From assembly GCF_009727055.1 (NCBI RefSeq), contig NC_052350.1, positions 30,724,304 through 30,788,303 on the forward strand: a DNA stretch of 64,000 bases. Reading direction: 5' to 3'. The notes beneath the pieces are model-generated. The model saw nothing but the letters and a program-made list of their open reading frames with translations. It had not been told where the DNA came from and searched no databases. The translations under genes were made by a program, and so were the position numbers. Shown piece after piece: positions 44,335-54,299 of this stretch. This DNA is from Benincasa hispida (taxonomy: Eukaryota; Streptophyta; Magnoliopsida; Cucurbitales; Cucurbitaceae). How positions within the stretch are numbered: position 1 is the stretch's first letter; each line of letters starts with the position of its first letter.

Positions 44335-44987
44335 GAGGCTCATCGTTTAGTATTGACGACCCTCATCTTGCGTTTGCCTCATCGTTTAGTGTTTGCCTGG
44401 TCTTGTAATAGCCAACGCATGATGCTAACCAAGCTACATGATCGTGAAGTGTCTTCCATCTATCACATAGTGTCATCGTCTAGTGTTGGACAACGCTACA
44501 CGATCGCTTAGTGTCCAACACTATCACCCAATGCCATCATCTAGCACGGACAAATACTACATGATCGCTAAGTGCCATTGCATAGCGCCTCTTGTCGATC
44601 ATTTAGCGCACACATAGCTACATGAGTGTGTAGCGCTATCACATAGTGTTTTAACGCACCGTTTAGCTGCCACACAAAGGTAAACGATCGTGTAGTGCTA
44701 TCGTATAGCTCTTCAATGCATCATTTAGCTGCCGAACAAAAGTAAACGATCATGTAGTGCTATCGTATAGCATTTCAATGCATCGCTTAGCTGCTTCTCA
44801 AAGGTAAATGATCATGTAGTGCTATCGTATAGCACTGCAACGCATCGCTTAGCTGCCGCTCAAAGGTAAATGATTGCGTACTGCTATCGTATAGCACTTT
44901 AACGCATCGCTTAGCTCCCACGCAAAGCTACACAATCGTGTAGTGCCATCGCATAGCAATTCAATGCCCAACGCCCAAAGCTACACG
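44335..44987. repeat. ACGATCGT-type array with a 62-bp tandem repeat
   Basis: Most regular array in the window. From about 44552 to 44987 units of 62 bases follow one another: 'aaagg/c' anchors stand at 44676, 44738, 44800, 44862 and 44924, exactly 62 apart. Each unit holds one (a)cgatcgtgtag-type word, one 'gctatcgtatagc' palindromic word and one 'gcatcgcttagctgc' word. Units to the left are more diverged; the last is shortened by nine bases. Confidence 0.88.
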
Positions 44988-46927
44988 TGATGGAAAAATA
45001 GGCATGCGCAGCAGAAATGAGAATCAATTTTACACAAATTGCCCAAAATAAACATGCAACCCTAAAAGAATTAATTAGGGTTATTTTGAAATAATACCTT
45101 TGAAGCTCCCGAAACTCGTCTATCTCCACCTGAACACGAACGAACCACATTAGAGCTGACCTACTATTCTCTGGATTCAGAACCGAGTTGTGGGACCCGA
45201 TGGATGAAGAACCCGAGAGAGAGAACAGATGGAAATAGTAGAAGGGATTTTTGGTTGGGATTGGGTTTTTCTTTCTAGCCCAATTTTTAGAAAAACTATT
45301 TTGGCAAAAATCCAAAAGTCTTTAATCCAAAAACACAAGCCCATATTTATAGAAAAGAGCCATGCAAAATTGCATGAAATAATTTCAAAAAATCTCAACA
45401 CCTAGAATCCACTATCTTAGTGGGCTTAATGTCTCCACTATAAGCCAACGCCTAGCCCACTAATTTTGTTAGGGGAATTATCCAACAAAAGTTTGGATTT
45501 TCCCACTAACTTTAGTCAAAGGGCAAAATAGTCATTTGGTCAAAGTCAATATTTTGACTTTTAATGATTTTTTTCGTATTGACTAATTTTGACCTCCCGA
45601 GCATGAATCCGCATTCATTTTCTTGAAATTCAAATCACATTTGAATATAAGGTCGATCAAAGTTTGACTTTTCAAAGTCAAAAGTCAACTCTTTGACTTT
45701 TTACATCGTTGACCATTTCTATTATTTCTGAGCTTCTGAAAATGAACGTATTCATATTCTTGATATTTAAATCACATTTAAATATTAAAGCTGTATCTCT
45801 AAACTAAAAAAATGACCACTATATCACATATACTTGTCGGTTTCTCTCTCTTCACCTAATTCTAACAATTCGAATCGTTCTATCATACTATTCTAAGTTT
45901 ATTCCATATGAGCTAGTAGGAGAACCTAATGGACCTATAGATCATGGGCTTCAACGATCCGAGATTAGCTAGCTAAACTCTTTAGACGAAGCTAATCAAC
46001 ATTTGTTAACTAACGGGTCATTCCACTATAGTACCGTAGTTGCACTCCCCTCATTATAGATATATTTGTGTCCATTTGATATAACCATGATTAGTAAGCT
46101 AATCCTTCACAAGTTGTTCGTAATATCGGTTGGGTCATAAAAACCGTTTTACCCCCGAGACTACATCTTATTCCTTAAGTTTCACTGATCCTCTAATGAA
46201 CAATTAGTTTAAGGTCCAACCTATAAACTGAACCCCTCTCGGGCCAATGAGATGGTGAGACCCCTTGTTCAAGACTTCGATTCAGTACTAAAGGGAACAA
46301 CCTATCTACTATCCCTATAATGGGTAAGAGTGAATTCCGTTTTGCACCCTATGTTCCCAGCTATCCACCTGATCTTACCCCTAAAATGGGAGGCTTATTG
46401 GGTAAGTGATAATAAGCTGCCCTCATCTATGTAGATCTAAGGATAATTTCGAGTGAACAGGAGTTCATAGTTAGCTCAGGATTAAGATTAAGTTACCTAG
46501 GTCATCAATTAACGAAATAGTTAGCTTTATACATTAAACGGTATTTAGAACATAAAAAGTGGCTATTTCATGGTTCAGTCTTATGTAAACTCTTTACATA
46601 GAATGCCCCCATTTTCATGTCTCCACATGAACGGTTTAGGATCACATCGTTTGTACTAACAACAAAATGGGCCGCATCCATAGTGTCCCCAGAATAAGGC
46701 GCCTAACCTTATCCATATACTATAGATCATTTTGGCTATATATATTTGAACTTGATCCACATTTATGTCACTACATAAAGTTCAAACTTAAACTTAATAG
46801 CCTCGAAACCTTAGAATATTGAATTCATGAATATAGAATTTAAATTTACTAAAGATTTTCAATAACAGCTTTATTGAACAAGAATATGATATTCCAAACT
46901 ACGAGTTTTAGGACCTAAAATCCAACA
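44988..46927 (-). mobile_element. Solo copia LTR (family F) in the leader of element E
   Basis: Minus strand starts TGTTGGATTTTAGG at 46927 and ends ...CTATTTTTCCATCA at 44988, 1,940 bases. Flanks are ACACG (44983-44987) and ACACA (46928-46932), a target duplication with one mismatch. Both flanks belong to the same ACGATCGT-type array, so the insertion split the array. No primer site or gene accompanies it. The frame at 44911-45315 crosses the boundary and is not real. Confidence 0.82.
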
Positions 46928-47280
46928 ACACAATCGTCTAGCTTTTCTTCACATCGTCTAATGCCCGAAGCTAAACGATTTTCTAGCACTGAACCTCAAC
47001 GATGGTATGAACAGAGGCTGGAAAACTGAAATCTGCAACTCAACCTCTTTACTTGTTTCTTCAATTAAAACTTAATTTCAACTCTAATGACTCCAAATAA
47101 ATTACATACTCTTGATAACACATATAAGCTCATGAATCAAGAGCCAATTACAAATTTAATTAAGAATTAAAGAGGAATAAAAAGCCAAAACTAGAAAACC
47201 ATATCAGTGCAACAGTTTCATATTCCCATGAAAAAACACCCGCCACACCAAAATTAAACCAAATTGAATGCTTATATGAT
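46928..47280 (-). mobile_element. Leader of copia element E, primer-proximal part
   Basis: Continues the array for about 90 bases ('caatcgtctagc', 'taaacgattttctag') and then runs as plain leader to the primer site. No gene. Confidence 0.65.
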
Positions 47281-47292
47281 ACTCTGATACCA
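47281..47292 (-). other. Primer-binding site, initiator tRNA-Met type
   Basis: Minus strand TGGTATCAGAGT, two bases from the LTR end at 47295. Matches the start of the common copia primer site. Confidence 0.82.
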
Positions 47293-47294
47293 AT

Positions 47295-48787
47295 TGTTAG
47301 ATTGTATCATCACGCAGCGGAAGTTACAAGGATCATTAAGCACTCTAATTCATTAATTTTGGCAGAAACTAAAGCATGCTTTTGCAAAAATAAATAGGTT
47401 TCAAGTCATACCTTTGTAAAACCATTGAAATCTCGATTTTCAACTACAAATCTCTCCAAATCTTATTGTAGACCACCCCAATATCTTCCCTACTATTCTC
47501 TTGTTTCTCTAGATTGAGTTGTGGGAATCAAAATAAGCTCGAAATTAAGGGAATTAGGAGAAAAACTCACAGTAGCAACCCACTTTGAAGAACACCTTCT
47601 TCAACCGAATTTTTCAGAAAAGTTCTATCAATTGCATTGCCTCAAATTCAATCCAATCTCTTCAATATATTGCAGACCATCATGCAAGAAAGATAGTTGC
47701 ATAAGATGCAACTCATGCTTAGAGTAATTGATGCTTGAAGATGGTGGGTTATGGGTGAGCTACTTGAAGATGATAATGGAAAATCCCAATTTTCCATTTA
47801 ATGTATTTTTCTTCTTTTTCAACTTTTCAAAAATTTATTTCATAAATCAATTTATTTTCTAAAATTGAAAATATTATTAACTCTATAAAATTAATCATAA
47901 ATTAATTTATCTGATAAAATTAATAAATAATTATTTAAAAATTTAAATAATTCTAATTAATTTAATATCAAATATTAAATTCATTTTACACAATTCCACC
48001 ATATATTTAAATCATATTTAAATATTAATTCTTCAATTCTGATTAATTCTAATTTGAATGTTTCAAATTAACTTATCACACTACTCTAGAGCTAATCCAT
48101 TTCCGAGCTAGTACGGTGACCTCGTGGACCTAAAAGGAACAACCTTTCTACTAACCCTAATCAAGTAGGAGTGAATTCCATCTTGCAGGGCTATGTCCCC
48201 AGCTATTCATCCGGTCTTATCCCCAAAATGGGAGGCTTATTGAGCAGTGCTATTGAACTACTCTCACCATTTGAAGATCAAAGGATAATATCGAACAAAC
48301 AGTAGTTTATAGTTAGCTCAGGATTAAGGTCAAGTTACCTAGGTCATCGCTTTGAAATAGTCAGTCTTAAACAGTAAACAACGTTATAAAGTAAGAGTGA
48401 CTGTTTCCGTGGTCCGATCTTGTACAAACCCTTTTGCACAAGGACACCCCCACTTTTCATGTCATAACATGAACGAATTAACATCACTTCGTTTATAGCA
48501 CTTTACAACTCTTTGTAACAACTAGAGAGTAGGCCGCATCCAATAATGTTACCAGAATAAGGCACCCAACCTTATTCATATACTATAGATCATTTTCGAC
48601 TATTTTCTCGAACCTGATCCACTTTTATGTCTCTACATAAAGTTCAAGTACTCATGTAATAATCAAGGGATTATGAGGTCTATTGGATTTCTAATAAGAA
48701 AAACATCTATTCAATAACAACTTATTGAATTTCCAGAATAATTTCTATTGTTTACAAACCACGAGTTTTAAGACATAAAACTAAACA
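47295..48787 (-). mobile_element. 5' LTR of copia element E
   Basis: Minus strand starts TGTTTAGTTTTATG at 48787 and ends ...ATACAATCTAACA at 47295. It matches the 3' LTR but lacks about 300 bases at 48130. The reading frame at 47521-47727 mirrors one in the other LTR and is not a gene. Confidence 0.82.
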
Positions 48788-49596
48788 ATGGAATGGTCAG
48801 AGAGCCAATAGGCCTAGCTTCTGAGCCCATAAATGGGGATCTATGTGAACATAGGAAACATCGGGAACACAAGAGAGTAAGAATTTATGACTATTATTAG
48901 TTTAACTATCTACCGTATTGTAGGTAGAGTTTGAGATTAGACTCATTATGAATAGTATCAGTTTAACTATCTACCGCGCATGTAGATAGAGTTAAGAACA
49001 GACTCATTCAAGGCTGAGGGTGAATTTATCCTCGTTTGTGATATGCTTGTATTATTATGTGTTGAAATAAACTCTAGAAGTTGCTTACCACTCATTGAGC
49101 TTCTTGAAGCTTATTCTTTTTCTTTCATATTTTTCTTCCCAGGTAGTGAAAGGTGAAAAGTTTTAGGGTGCTGCTAAGGTCAAGGTTCGCCACAGCCACA
49201 GTCACACTTCTAGTTTTAAGAGTTCTTATTGTAAACTCTATAGTTAAGTCTGAGTGTTGTATAAAGGTTGTATTGTTTGTAATAAAATGAACTTAATCAA
49301 ACAGTTGTTGTTTACATCAGTCCGAGTGTTGTATAAAGGTTGTATTNTTGTATTGTTTGTAATAAAATGAACTTAATCAAACAGTTGTTGTTTACATCAG
49401 TCCGAGTGTTGTATAAAGGTTGTATTGTTTGTAATAAAATGAGTTTAATCAAACAGTTGTTGTTTACATCTTTAGCTTAAAGTTTTATGAGTGTGAAGAG
49501 GTTTAGATGAGCGGTAGGTATCATAAAAGGTTGGTATTTGCGGTCCTTCATGCCTCCCCTCGGGCTCAGGAGGCAGGCTCAGGGTGGGGTGTGACA
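48788..49596 (+). mobile_element. Ty3-type LTR (Tekay/Del-like), right half
   Basis: Resumes at the second ATGGA and matches 31975-32460, then continues to ...GGGGTGTGACA, the LTR end. A 72-bp tandem repeat lies near its end. A polyadenylation-side region 'actcattgagcttcttgaagct' is shared with 32270. Confidence 0.6.
49244..49470 (+). repeat. 72-bp tandem repeat with an ambiguous base
   Basis: The unit running from 'gagtgttgtataaaggttg' to 'gttgtttacatcag' occurs about three times; 'ataaagg' stands at 49261, 49333 and 49413. The spacing is 72 and then 80, the extra eight bases ('nttgtatt') starting at the N at 49347. The N marks an unresolved join inside the repeat. The homologous LTR at 32430 has one unit start only. 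Confidence 0.88.
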
Positions 49597-49602
49597 TATT
49601 TC

Positions 49603-49782
49603 TGTTGGGAATGATGCCCTAAAGTCTTGTGTCCTGTAGTTTGTAAACACACTTTGTACGTACACTTGTGATGTATAATATTTGATATTTACTTCACTAC
49701 TTGACTTTGCACATTGGATGTTTTATTTGCTTTACAATAAACCAATAAACTAAAATCTCTGGTTGTCATTATGTAACTTAAG
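49603..49782 (+). mobile_element. Copia LTR (family D), first 180 bases
   Basis: Starts TGTTGGGAATGATGCCC after the Ty3-type LTR end. It runs to 'tatgtaacttaag', where an inverted copy of the same LTR begins. Confidence 0.78.
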
Positions 49783-50509
49783 AGAAGGTGTGTGGCACCA
49801 CATCGTTCAAGCTCTGGGATCAACCCTTAAAGGAGCTATCTATCTACTTACCCCATCTTCAAGGAAGGAGTGAATTCCATCTTGTGTTACCGAGTTCCCA
49901 GCTCCCAAATCAGACGAATCTCCAAAGTGGTAGGTTTGAGCCTGCGGCCTGGCCACTCGAACCCATGCAAATCAAAGGACTGCCCTGAATGGCAAGAGTT
50001 CCCAACTCACTTAGGATTGAGGTCATGTTATCTATGGTCATCTTAGTGAAGTGAAGTCTCTGTCCTGAACGGTGTTATATAACGAGACGTTAACACTTCG
50101 TGGTCAGGTCTTATACAAACTTTTTGTATTGGACGTTCCCACTCACATGTCCCCTACACGAATGATCAGGATCATACCATCTGTGACAAGTCACAACACT
50201 TGTAACCATTCCACAAAGTGGGCCGCATCCGTAGCGTTACCAGGATAAGGTTTTCCTCCTATATCCATATACTACAAACCATTCTGGTTATTACTTAAGA
50301 CATGATCCACTTATATGTCACCACATACATGCTTAAGTTACATAATGACAACCAAGGATTTTAGTATACTGGTTTGTGGTAAAGGAAATAAAACATCTAA
50401 ATGTGCAAAGTCAAGAAGTGAAGTACATATAATATATTATACATCACAAGAATTCGTACAAACTGTTACAAACTACAAGACACGGGACTTTAGGGCATCA
50501 TCCCCAACA
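49783..50509 (-). mobile_element. Inverted copia LTR segment (family D)
   Basis: Minus strand from 50509 reads TGTTGGGGATGATGCCC and continues for about 727 bases of the same LTR. With 49603-49782 it forms an inverted repeat of about 180 bases per arm. Confidence 0.78.
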
Positions 50510-51526
50510 CGTTGGAGCTTCGAGCCATAGGTTCATAAGGTCCCCTTGGTAGGTTGGATTCAAGTTGAGAATCAGTTTTTCGGTCAATTGAAAATTTTCA
50601 AATTGACTAGAAGGAGTTCGATTATATGATATGATTGAACTGGTTAATTATATATGATATGATTGACTTTCTGTATGAGATACATTAATTTGGAGGAAAA
50701 TGGATATAAATATGATTTATATCTAGTGGAGGAGAAAATACTATGGTTGATATGTGATATCAAACTATAGGTTATGAATATAATATGATTATATTTATTA
50801 TTTATTAATTTGGCAACTATGGGATAATTGGCCACCGTTTTCTCCGTAACCTTGTGTTAGTGGGGAGTTCCATTCAGTTTTCATAACTGAAGAATAAAAT
50901 GAATTTTTTTTTCATTTTGCAAAGAATGCAATTATTTTGCTCATGAAGTGTTTTGCCCATCGCTTAGTGAATTGAGAGCCTATACGGTAGCTCACCATTT
51001 ACTAGACGATTTCTTACACCCATGTGCGCTTCTTCTAGATGATTGCTTAGCACCCGAGCTTTACTAAACAATCGTATAGATGATCGCTTAGCTTTTCCTA
51101 CACGATTGTGTACTTCGCCTAAACAATCAAGCACCCTATCTATACGATAGACGTTGCTTTCTCCCACTTGCTTAATCATTGTATACGATCTTTTTTCCTC
51201 CTCCCTTCTACCAAATTCGAATAGAGCCCACTCTTTGGATTCTAACTTCGAGAATACTAAGGGTTCCAAGTGGTGGTATCGTCCCTATCTTTTTCGTCTA
51301 TTTGTGTAGAGTTGTTCATGGTAGACGATCGGTTGTTGTTGAACGATAGCTTGACGTTCCAGTAAGAGCGAAAGCTTCCGTTCGTGGAGAGAGAGCGAGA
51401 TTTCAAGTGAAGAGAGTCTTCAACTGGTAAGTTTACTCGTTCTCTTGTTTATTTATCTCTAAGCATGACGGTAATTTAGTCATTTGATGCATATCTATAT
51501 GTGTGAATGTAAATGTGGTATAATCT
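50510..51526 (+). mobile_element. Copia LTR (family D), remaining part
   Basis: Resumes the plus-strand LTR at 'cgttggagcttcgagcc' and continues to 'aatgtaaatgtggtat', where the copy at 32870 would go on to the primer site. It is truncated there. The array at 50955-51165 is of the ACGATCGT type. Frames such as 50964-51269 have counterparts in 32423-32752 and are LTR sequence. Confidence 0.75.
50955..51165. repeat. ACGATCGT-type array in copia LTR
   Basis: Words such as 'actagacgattt', 'tagatgattgc', 'aaacaatcgtatagatgatcg' shortened here to 'aatcgtatagatgatcg', and 'acacgattgtgta'. Same class as the other arrays, more decayed. Confidence 0.55.
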
Positions 51527-52180
51527 TCTCCTTAGAATGAAATAATCTTGGATCAAAGTCCCAAAGTTGGAGTTTAAGCTGAACTCGCTCCTAAACTTTG
51601 CAAAAAAAGCCAGCCTAGATATAAACCATTATTAAGGTTCCAAGTACAAATTTTTATAGCAACAGTAACCAAAACAAAATGGTTTTGAAACCTCCAAACT
51701 TACCAAAGTTAAACCAAAATATTGTTACCCAAGATGTGGTTTGAAATCCAAATCACTTGAAACCATCCAAATCAACACAATGCAAAGCCACCTAATACTG
51801 AACTCGAATTTGCTGGAAAAATGACGAATGACACCGACGTATGATGAATATTAACAATTTGAAGCCAAAACTTAATGGGTAACAAATATCTTCAAGAAAA
51901 ACCATGGAAACTCACCTAAAGGGACCCAATCTTACACAAATCTTGAGAATCCGGCGAGAGCAACACCACGGCAGTGGCGGATGGCGAACAGAGGGTGCCA
52001 GTCGGCGGGAAGACAGTAGGGAGGCGCGGCTGGAGCTGGGTGACTGGCGACGCGTCTGACCGGCAGGATTTGGGCGACTGGCGGCGCGTCTGACCGACAG
52101 GATTTGGGCGACTGGCGGCACGTCTGACCGACGGCTGGAGTGGAGTGACTGGTATGTGTTTTCATATGTTGATATCTTAT
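51527..52180. other. Unassigned segment with a GC-rich tandem repeat
   Basis: Matches none of the families above. The first 400 bases look like AT-rich LTR or intron-like sequence; 51940-52150 is unusually G+C-rich for this window. A 34-bp unit beginning 'gactggcg(a/g)cgcgtctga' repeats at 52042, 52076 and 52110. Two long minus-strand frames cross it but exist only because the repeat lacks stops. It may be the outer part of the Ty3-type LTR that follows. Confidence 0.35.
52042..52143. repeat. 34-bp GC-rich tandem repeat, three copies
   Basis: Three consecutive units of 34 bases at 52042, 52076 and 52110, with a few substitutions (cgacgcg, cggcgcg, cggcacg). The unit length is not a multiple of three, so it is not a protein repeat. 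Confidence 0.85.
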
Positions 52181-52998
52181 CTGCTGATGTTGAGGTATAC
52201 TTATATGTTGTGGAATTTTGATGATTAAGGTATACATGAATGTTGTAGAATATATTGTTGAGGATTATGTGTATGTGATAGAGCCATAGTATCAAGGATT
52301 ACATGTATGTCATAGAATCGTACGGTGTTGAATTTTTGAACGTTAAGACTATGTGAATATCCCCACTGATTAGTTAGATGCTTACTAGTCTTGTGTTTCC
52401 TTTGGGATTCACCAGTTTTGTGTTTCCTTCGGGATTCACCAGTTTTGTGTTTCCTTCGGGATTCACCAGTTTTGTGTTTCCTTCGGAATTCACCAGTTTT
52501 GTGGGCATACTCAACTACAGTAGGATAGGACTCAGTCTCTTGCCTGTTTCATGTGTTTATGTGCCATAGGTGGGTATCTAGAGGACATAGATGCCTAGTC
52601 TAACCCTAGTGGTGGGGTTACTTACTGAGTATTTCATACTCATTCTTTCTTATGTTGACGTTTCAGGTAAAGGTAATGATGTAGCGGCGATGGTGCAACG
52701 GAATTCGTGATCGTGTCACTGGGACTAATTTTTTTATTTCCGCGTGATGAAATTTAGAGTCTTTATTTTTCCTTAATATTTAGTTTTACTATTTGAAATT
52801 TATTACTAAGGATTATTTCTTTTACGCATTTTGGGTACCCTATTATTGTTTTAACAATTGCATTTAATAAATGTCTTTTGAACTTCTCTTGTTTAATTAG
52901 TATTTATTTCAACATAACTGAACATCGTTTTAAATTCTATGCACGCATTTATTTTAGTAACGGACTAACCTAAGTCCTAGGGGGGTTGGGTCGTTACA
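52181..52998 (+). mobile_element. Ty3-type LTR fragment ending GGTCGTTACA
   Basis: Contains 'ttactgagtatttcatactc', 'tttcaggtaaagg' and the terminal GGGTTGGGTCGTTACA, features of Tekay/Del-type chromovirus LTRs. A 27-bp tandem repeat lies at 52393-52500. A reversed relative lies at 56822-57552. Confidence 0.55.
52393..52500 (+). repeat. 27-bp tandem repeat, four copies
   Basis: The unit starting GTGTTTCCTTCGGGATTCAC is repeated four times exactly in register (52393, 52420, 52447, 52474), the first and last with one or two changes. It gives an apparent 9-residue protein repeat, but lies in LTR sequence. Confidence 0.92.
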
Positions 52999-53311
52999 GT
53001 ACCACCTTACAAAAAATTTTAACAACTATAGAGTGGGCCGCATCCGATACCGAAATAAGGTACCCAACCTTATTCATATACTATAGATCATTTTGACTAT
53101 TTACTCGAACCTAGTCCATTTTTATGTCTCCATATAAAATTAAAGTATTCATGTAATAGCCATGGATCTTAGTTTATTAGATTTAGTCTTTACAAGTGCA
53201 ATTTACAAATTCAATAAAAACTTTATTGAAGAAATATTGAATAACATTATTATTGATAATAGAAAATGTTCAAGTCTACAAACTGCGAGTTTTAGGGCAT
53301 ACAACCCAACA
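52999..53311 (-). mobile_element. Copia LTR fragment (E-like)
   Basis: Reversed first ~310 bases of an E-type LTR, ending at its TGTTGGGTTG start (53311). It abuts the Ty3-type LTR end on the left and copia leader on the right. Confidence 0.65.
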
Positions 53312-54299
53312 ATTGCCACATCTGCAATTACAACAAGGTTGAAGTTATAGCTTTGGTTTCTTAAAATGTATTTGATATACAATGAAATTTCCCTATTTTG
53401 TAAGCATGCAATAAATTATTGATTTTATTAAAAGAGTTTAATAAATGAAATCAAGTATTGTTAAATTATTCAATATATATGTTATATTGAGAAAATTTAG
53501 AAGGACTTAGATAAATTCATTAGTTGGGTTTTAACTAAGTATAATAAAATCCTAAAAATATTAGAATACTTTAGTGGGAGTATATTGGTATATATGGTAT
53601 CTCAAATTCTAGCTCTCATGTCCCCAGGAGTTCACATCATGAGATTCATGCTCAGCTTCACATCGCCCTGTGTGCGGCATCCCTTCGAAAAGTGTTTGCA
53701 TGGGTCAATAACAAAGTGAATGAGGAAAGTGTTCTTAGTAAGTGGGAGAGGGACACGTGTCAACATATCCTACGGTCTCCTTCATTAGGTTGCACTGTGA
53801 GATTCCTATGGTTCATCTATGTGTCGTCCTGGAGTGACCATCCCTTCGAGGGGGCTTAATCATAAGGGTCGGAACAACACAAACTTCAACAATGGATAGG
53901 GTTTCCTAGGTTAATCTTCAACAGTTGTCTTTCCCTTTGATTGCCTGTTGAAGTGTCCTTTGGGATCCAAGAATTGGAGGGTCACACTTATGGGATGAAT
54001 TAAGTTAGTTAATGAATCTTTGACCGAAACAACGACAACTAAAAACTATAGGAATAAGAGTTATTCTGGTGTTAGTGAGTGGCTGAGATTGTCTCAAATC
54101 AGGGATGAGTAGTTGATCACCCTTTGGTGGAAATTGCTCTAAACCTCTGAAGTAACATTACAAAAAGGAAAACCAATAGTTTAATTAGGGTTCTATGATT
54201 ATGGTTAATTGATTATTGTATGTTTCAGCGTATCTTCCACAATCATATCTTTGCTTAAAAATGAGAAATTAACTAGTGAAAACTATATGACATGGAAAT
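53312..54299 (+). mobile_element. Copia leader and first codons of gag
   Basis: From about 53590 it matches the leader at 34600-35200 ('agtaagtgggag', 'catatcctacggtctccttcattaggttg'-like blocks). At 54250-54295 it shows LKNEKLTSENYMTWK, the gag N-terminus, and is then cut by an LTR at 54300. The first ~270 bases are AT-rich and unassigned. Confidence 0.65.

Larger units (their letters stand above)
38424..48787 (-). mobile_element. Copia element E, about 10.4 kb, minus strand, internally deleted
   Basis: Flanked by the 5-bp direct repeat ATGGA (38419-38423 and 48788-48792) and bounded by TGTTTA...TAAACA. From its 5' end: LTR 47295-48787, primer site 47281-47292, long leader, gag near 42750-41900, the end of pol, purine tract near 41301, and 3' LTR 38424-41300. 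Protease, most of integrase, RT and RNase H are missing. It later received a solo LTR in the leader (44988-46927) and a plastid fragment in the 3' LTR (40279-41263). It splits a Ty3-type LTR. Confidence 0.75.

Noticed and set aside
44335..44987. CRISPR-like repeat-spacer array
   Set aside because: The units are 62-bp tandem copies without unique spacers, in plant retrotransposon leader DNA, with no cas genes anywhere.
38694..47727. Paired Cys-containing 68-70 codon frames (38694-38906 and 47521-47727) as a secreted peptide family
   Set aside because: They are the same position of the two LTRs of one copia element. There is no signal peptide, and the second copy differs by frame-neutral and frame-changing edits alike.
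51912..52295. Arg/Ser/Pro-rich 127-codon frame
   Set aside because: Its length comes from a stop-free 34-bp GC-rich repeat; two overlapping frames are open there at once, which is typical of composition rather than coding.
52378..52569. Nine-residue protein repeat (FVFPSGFTS)
   Set aside because: It is the translation of a 27-bp tandem repeat inside an LTR; there is no further coding context.
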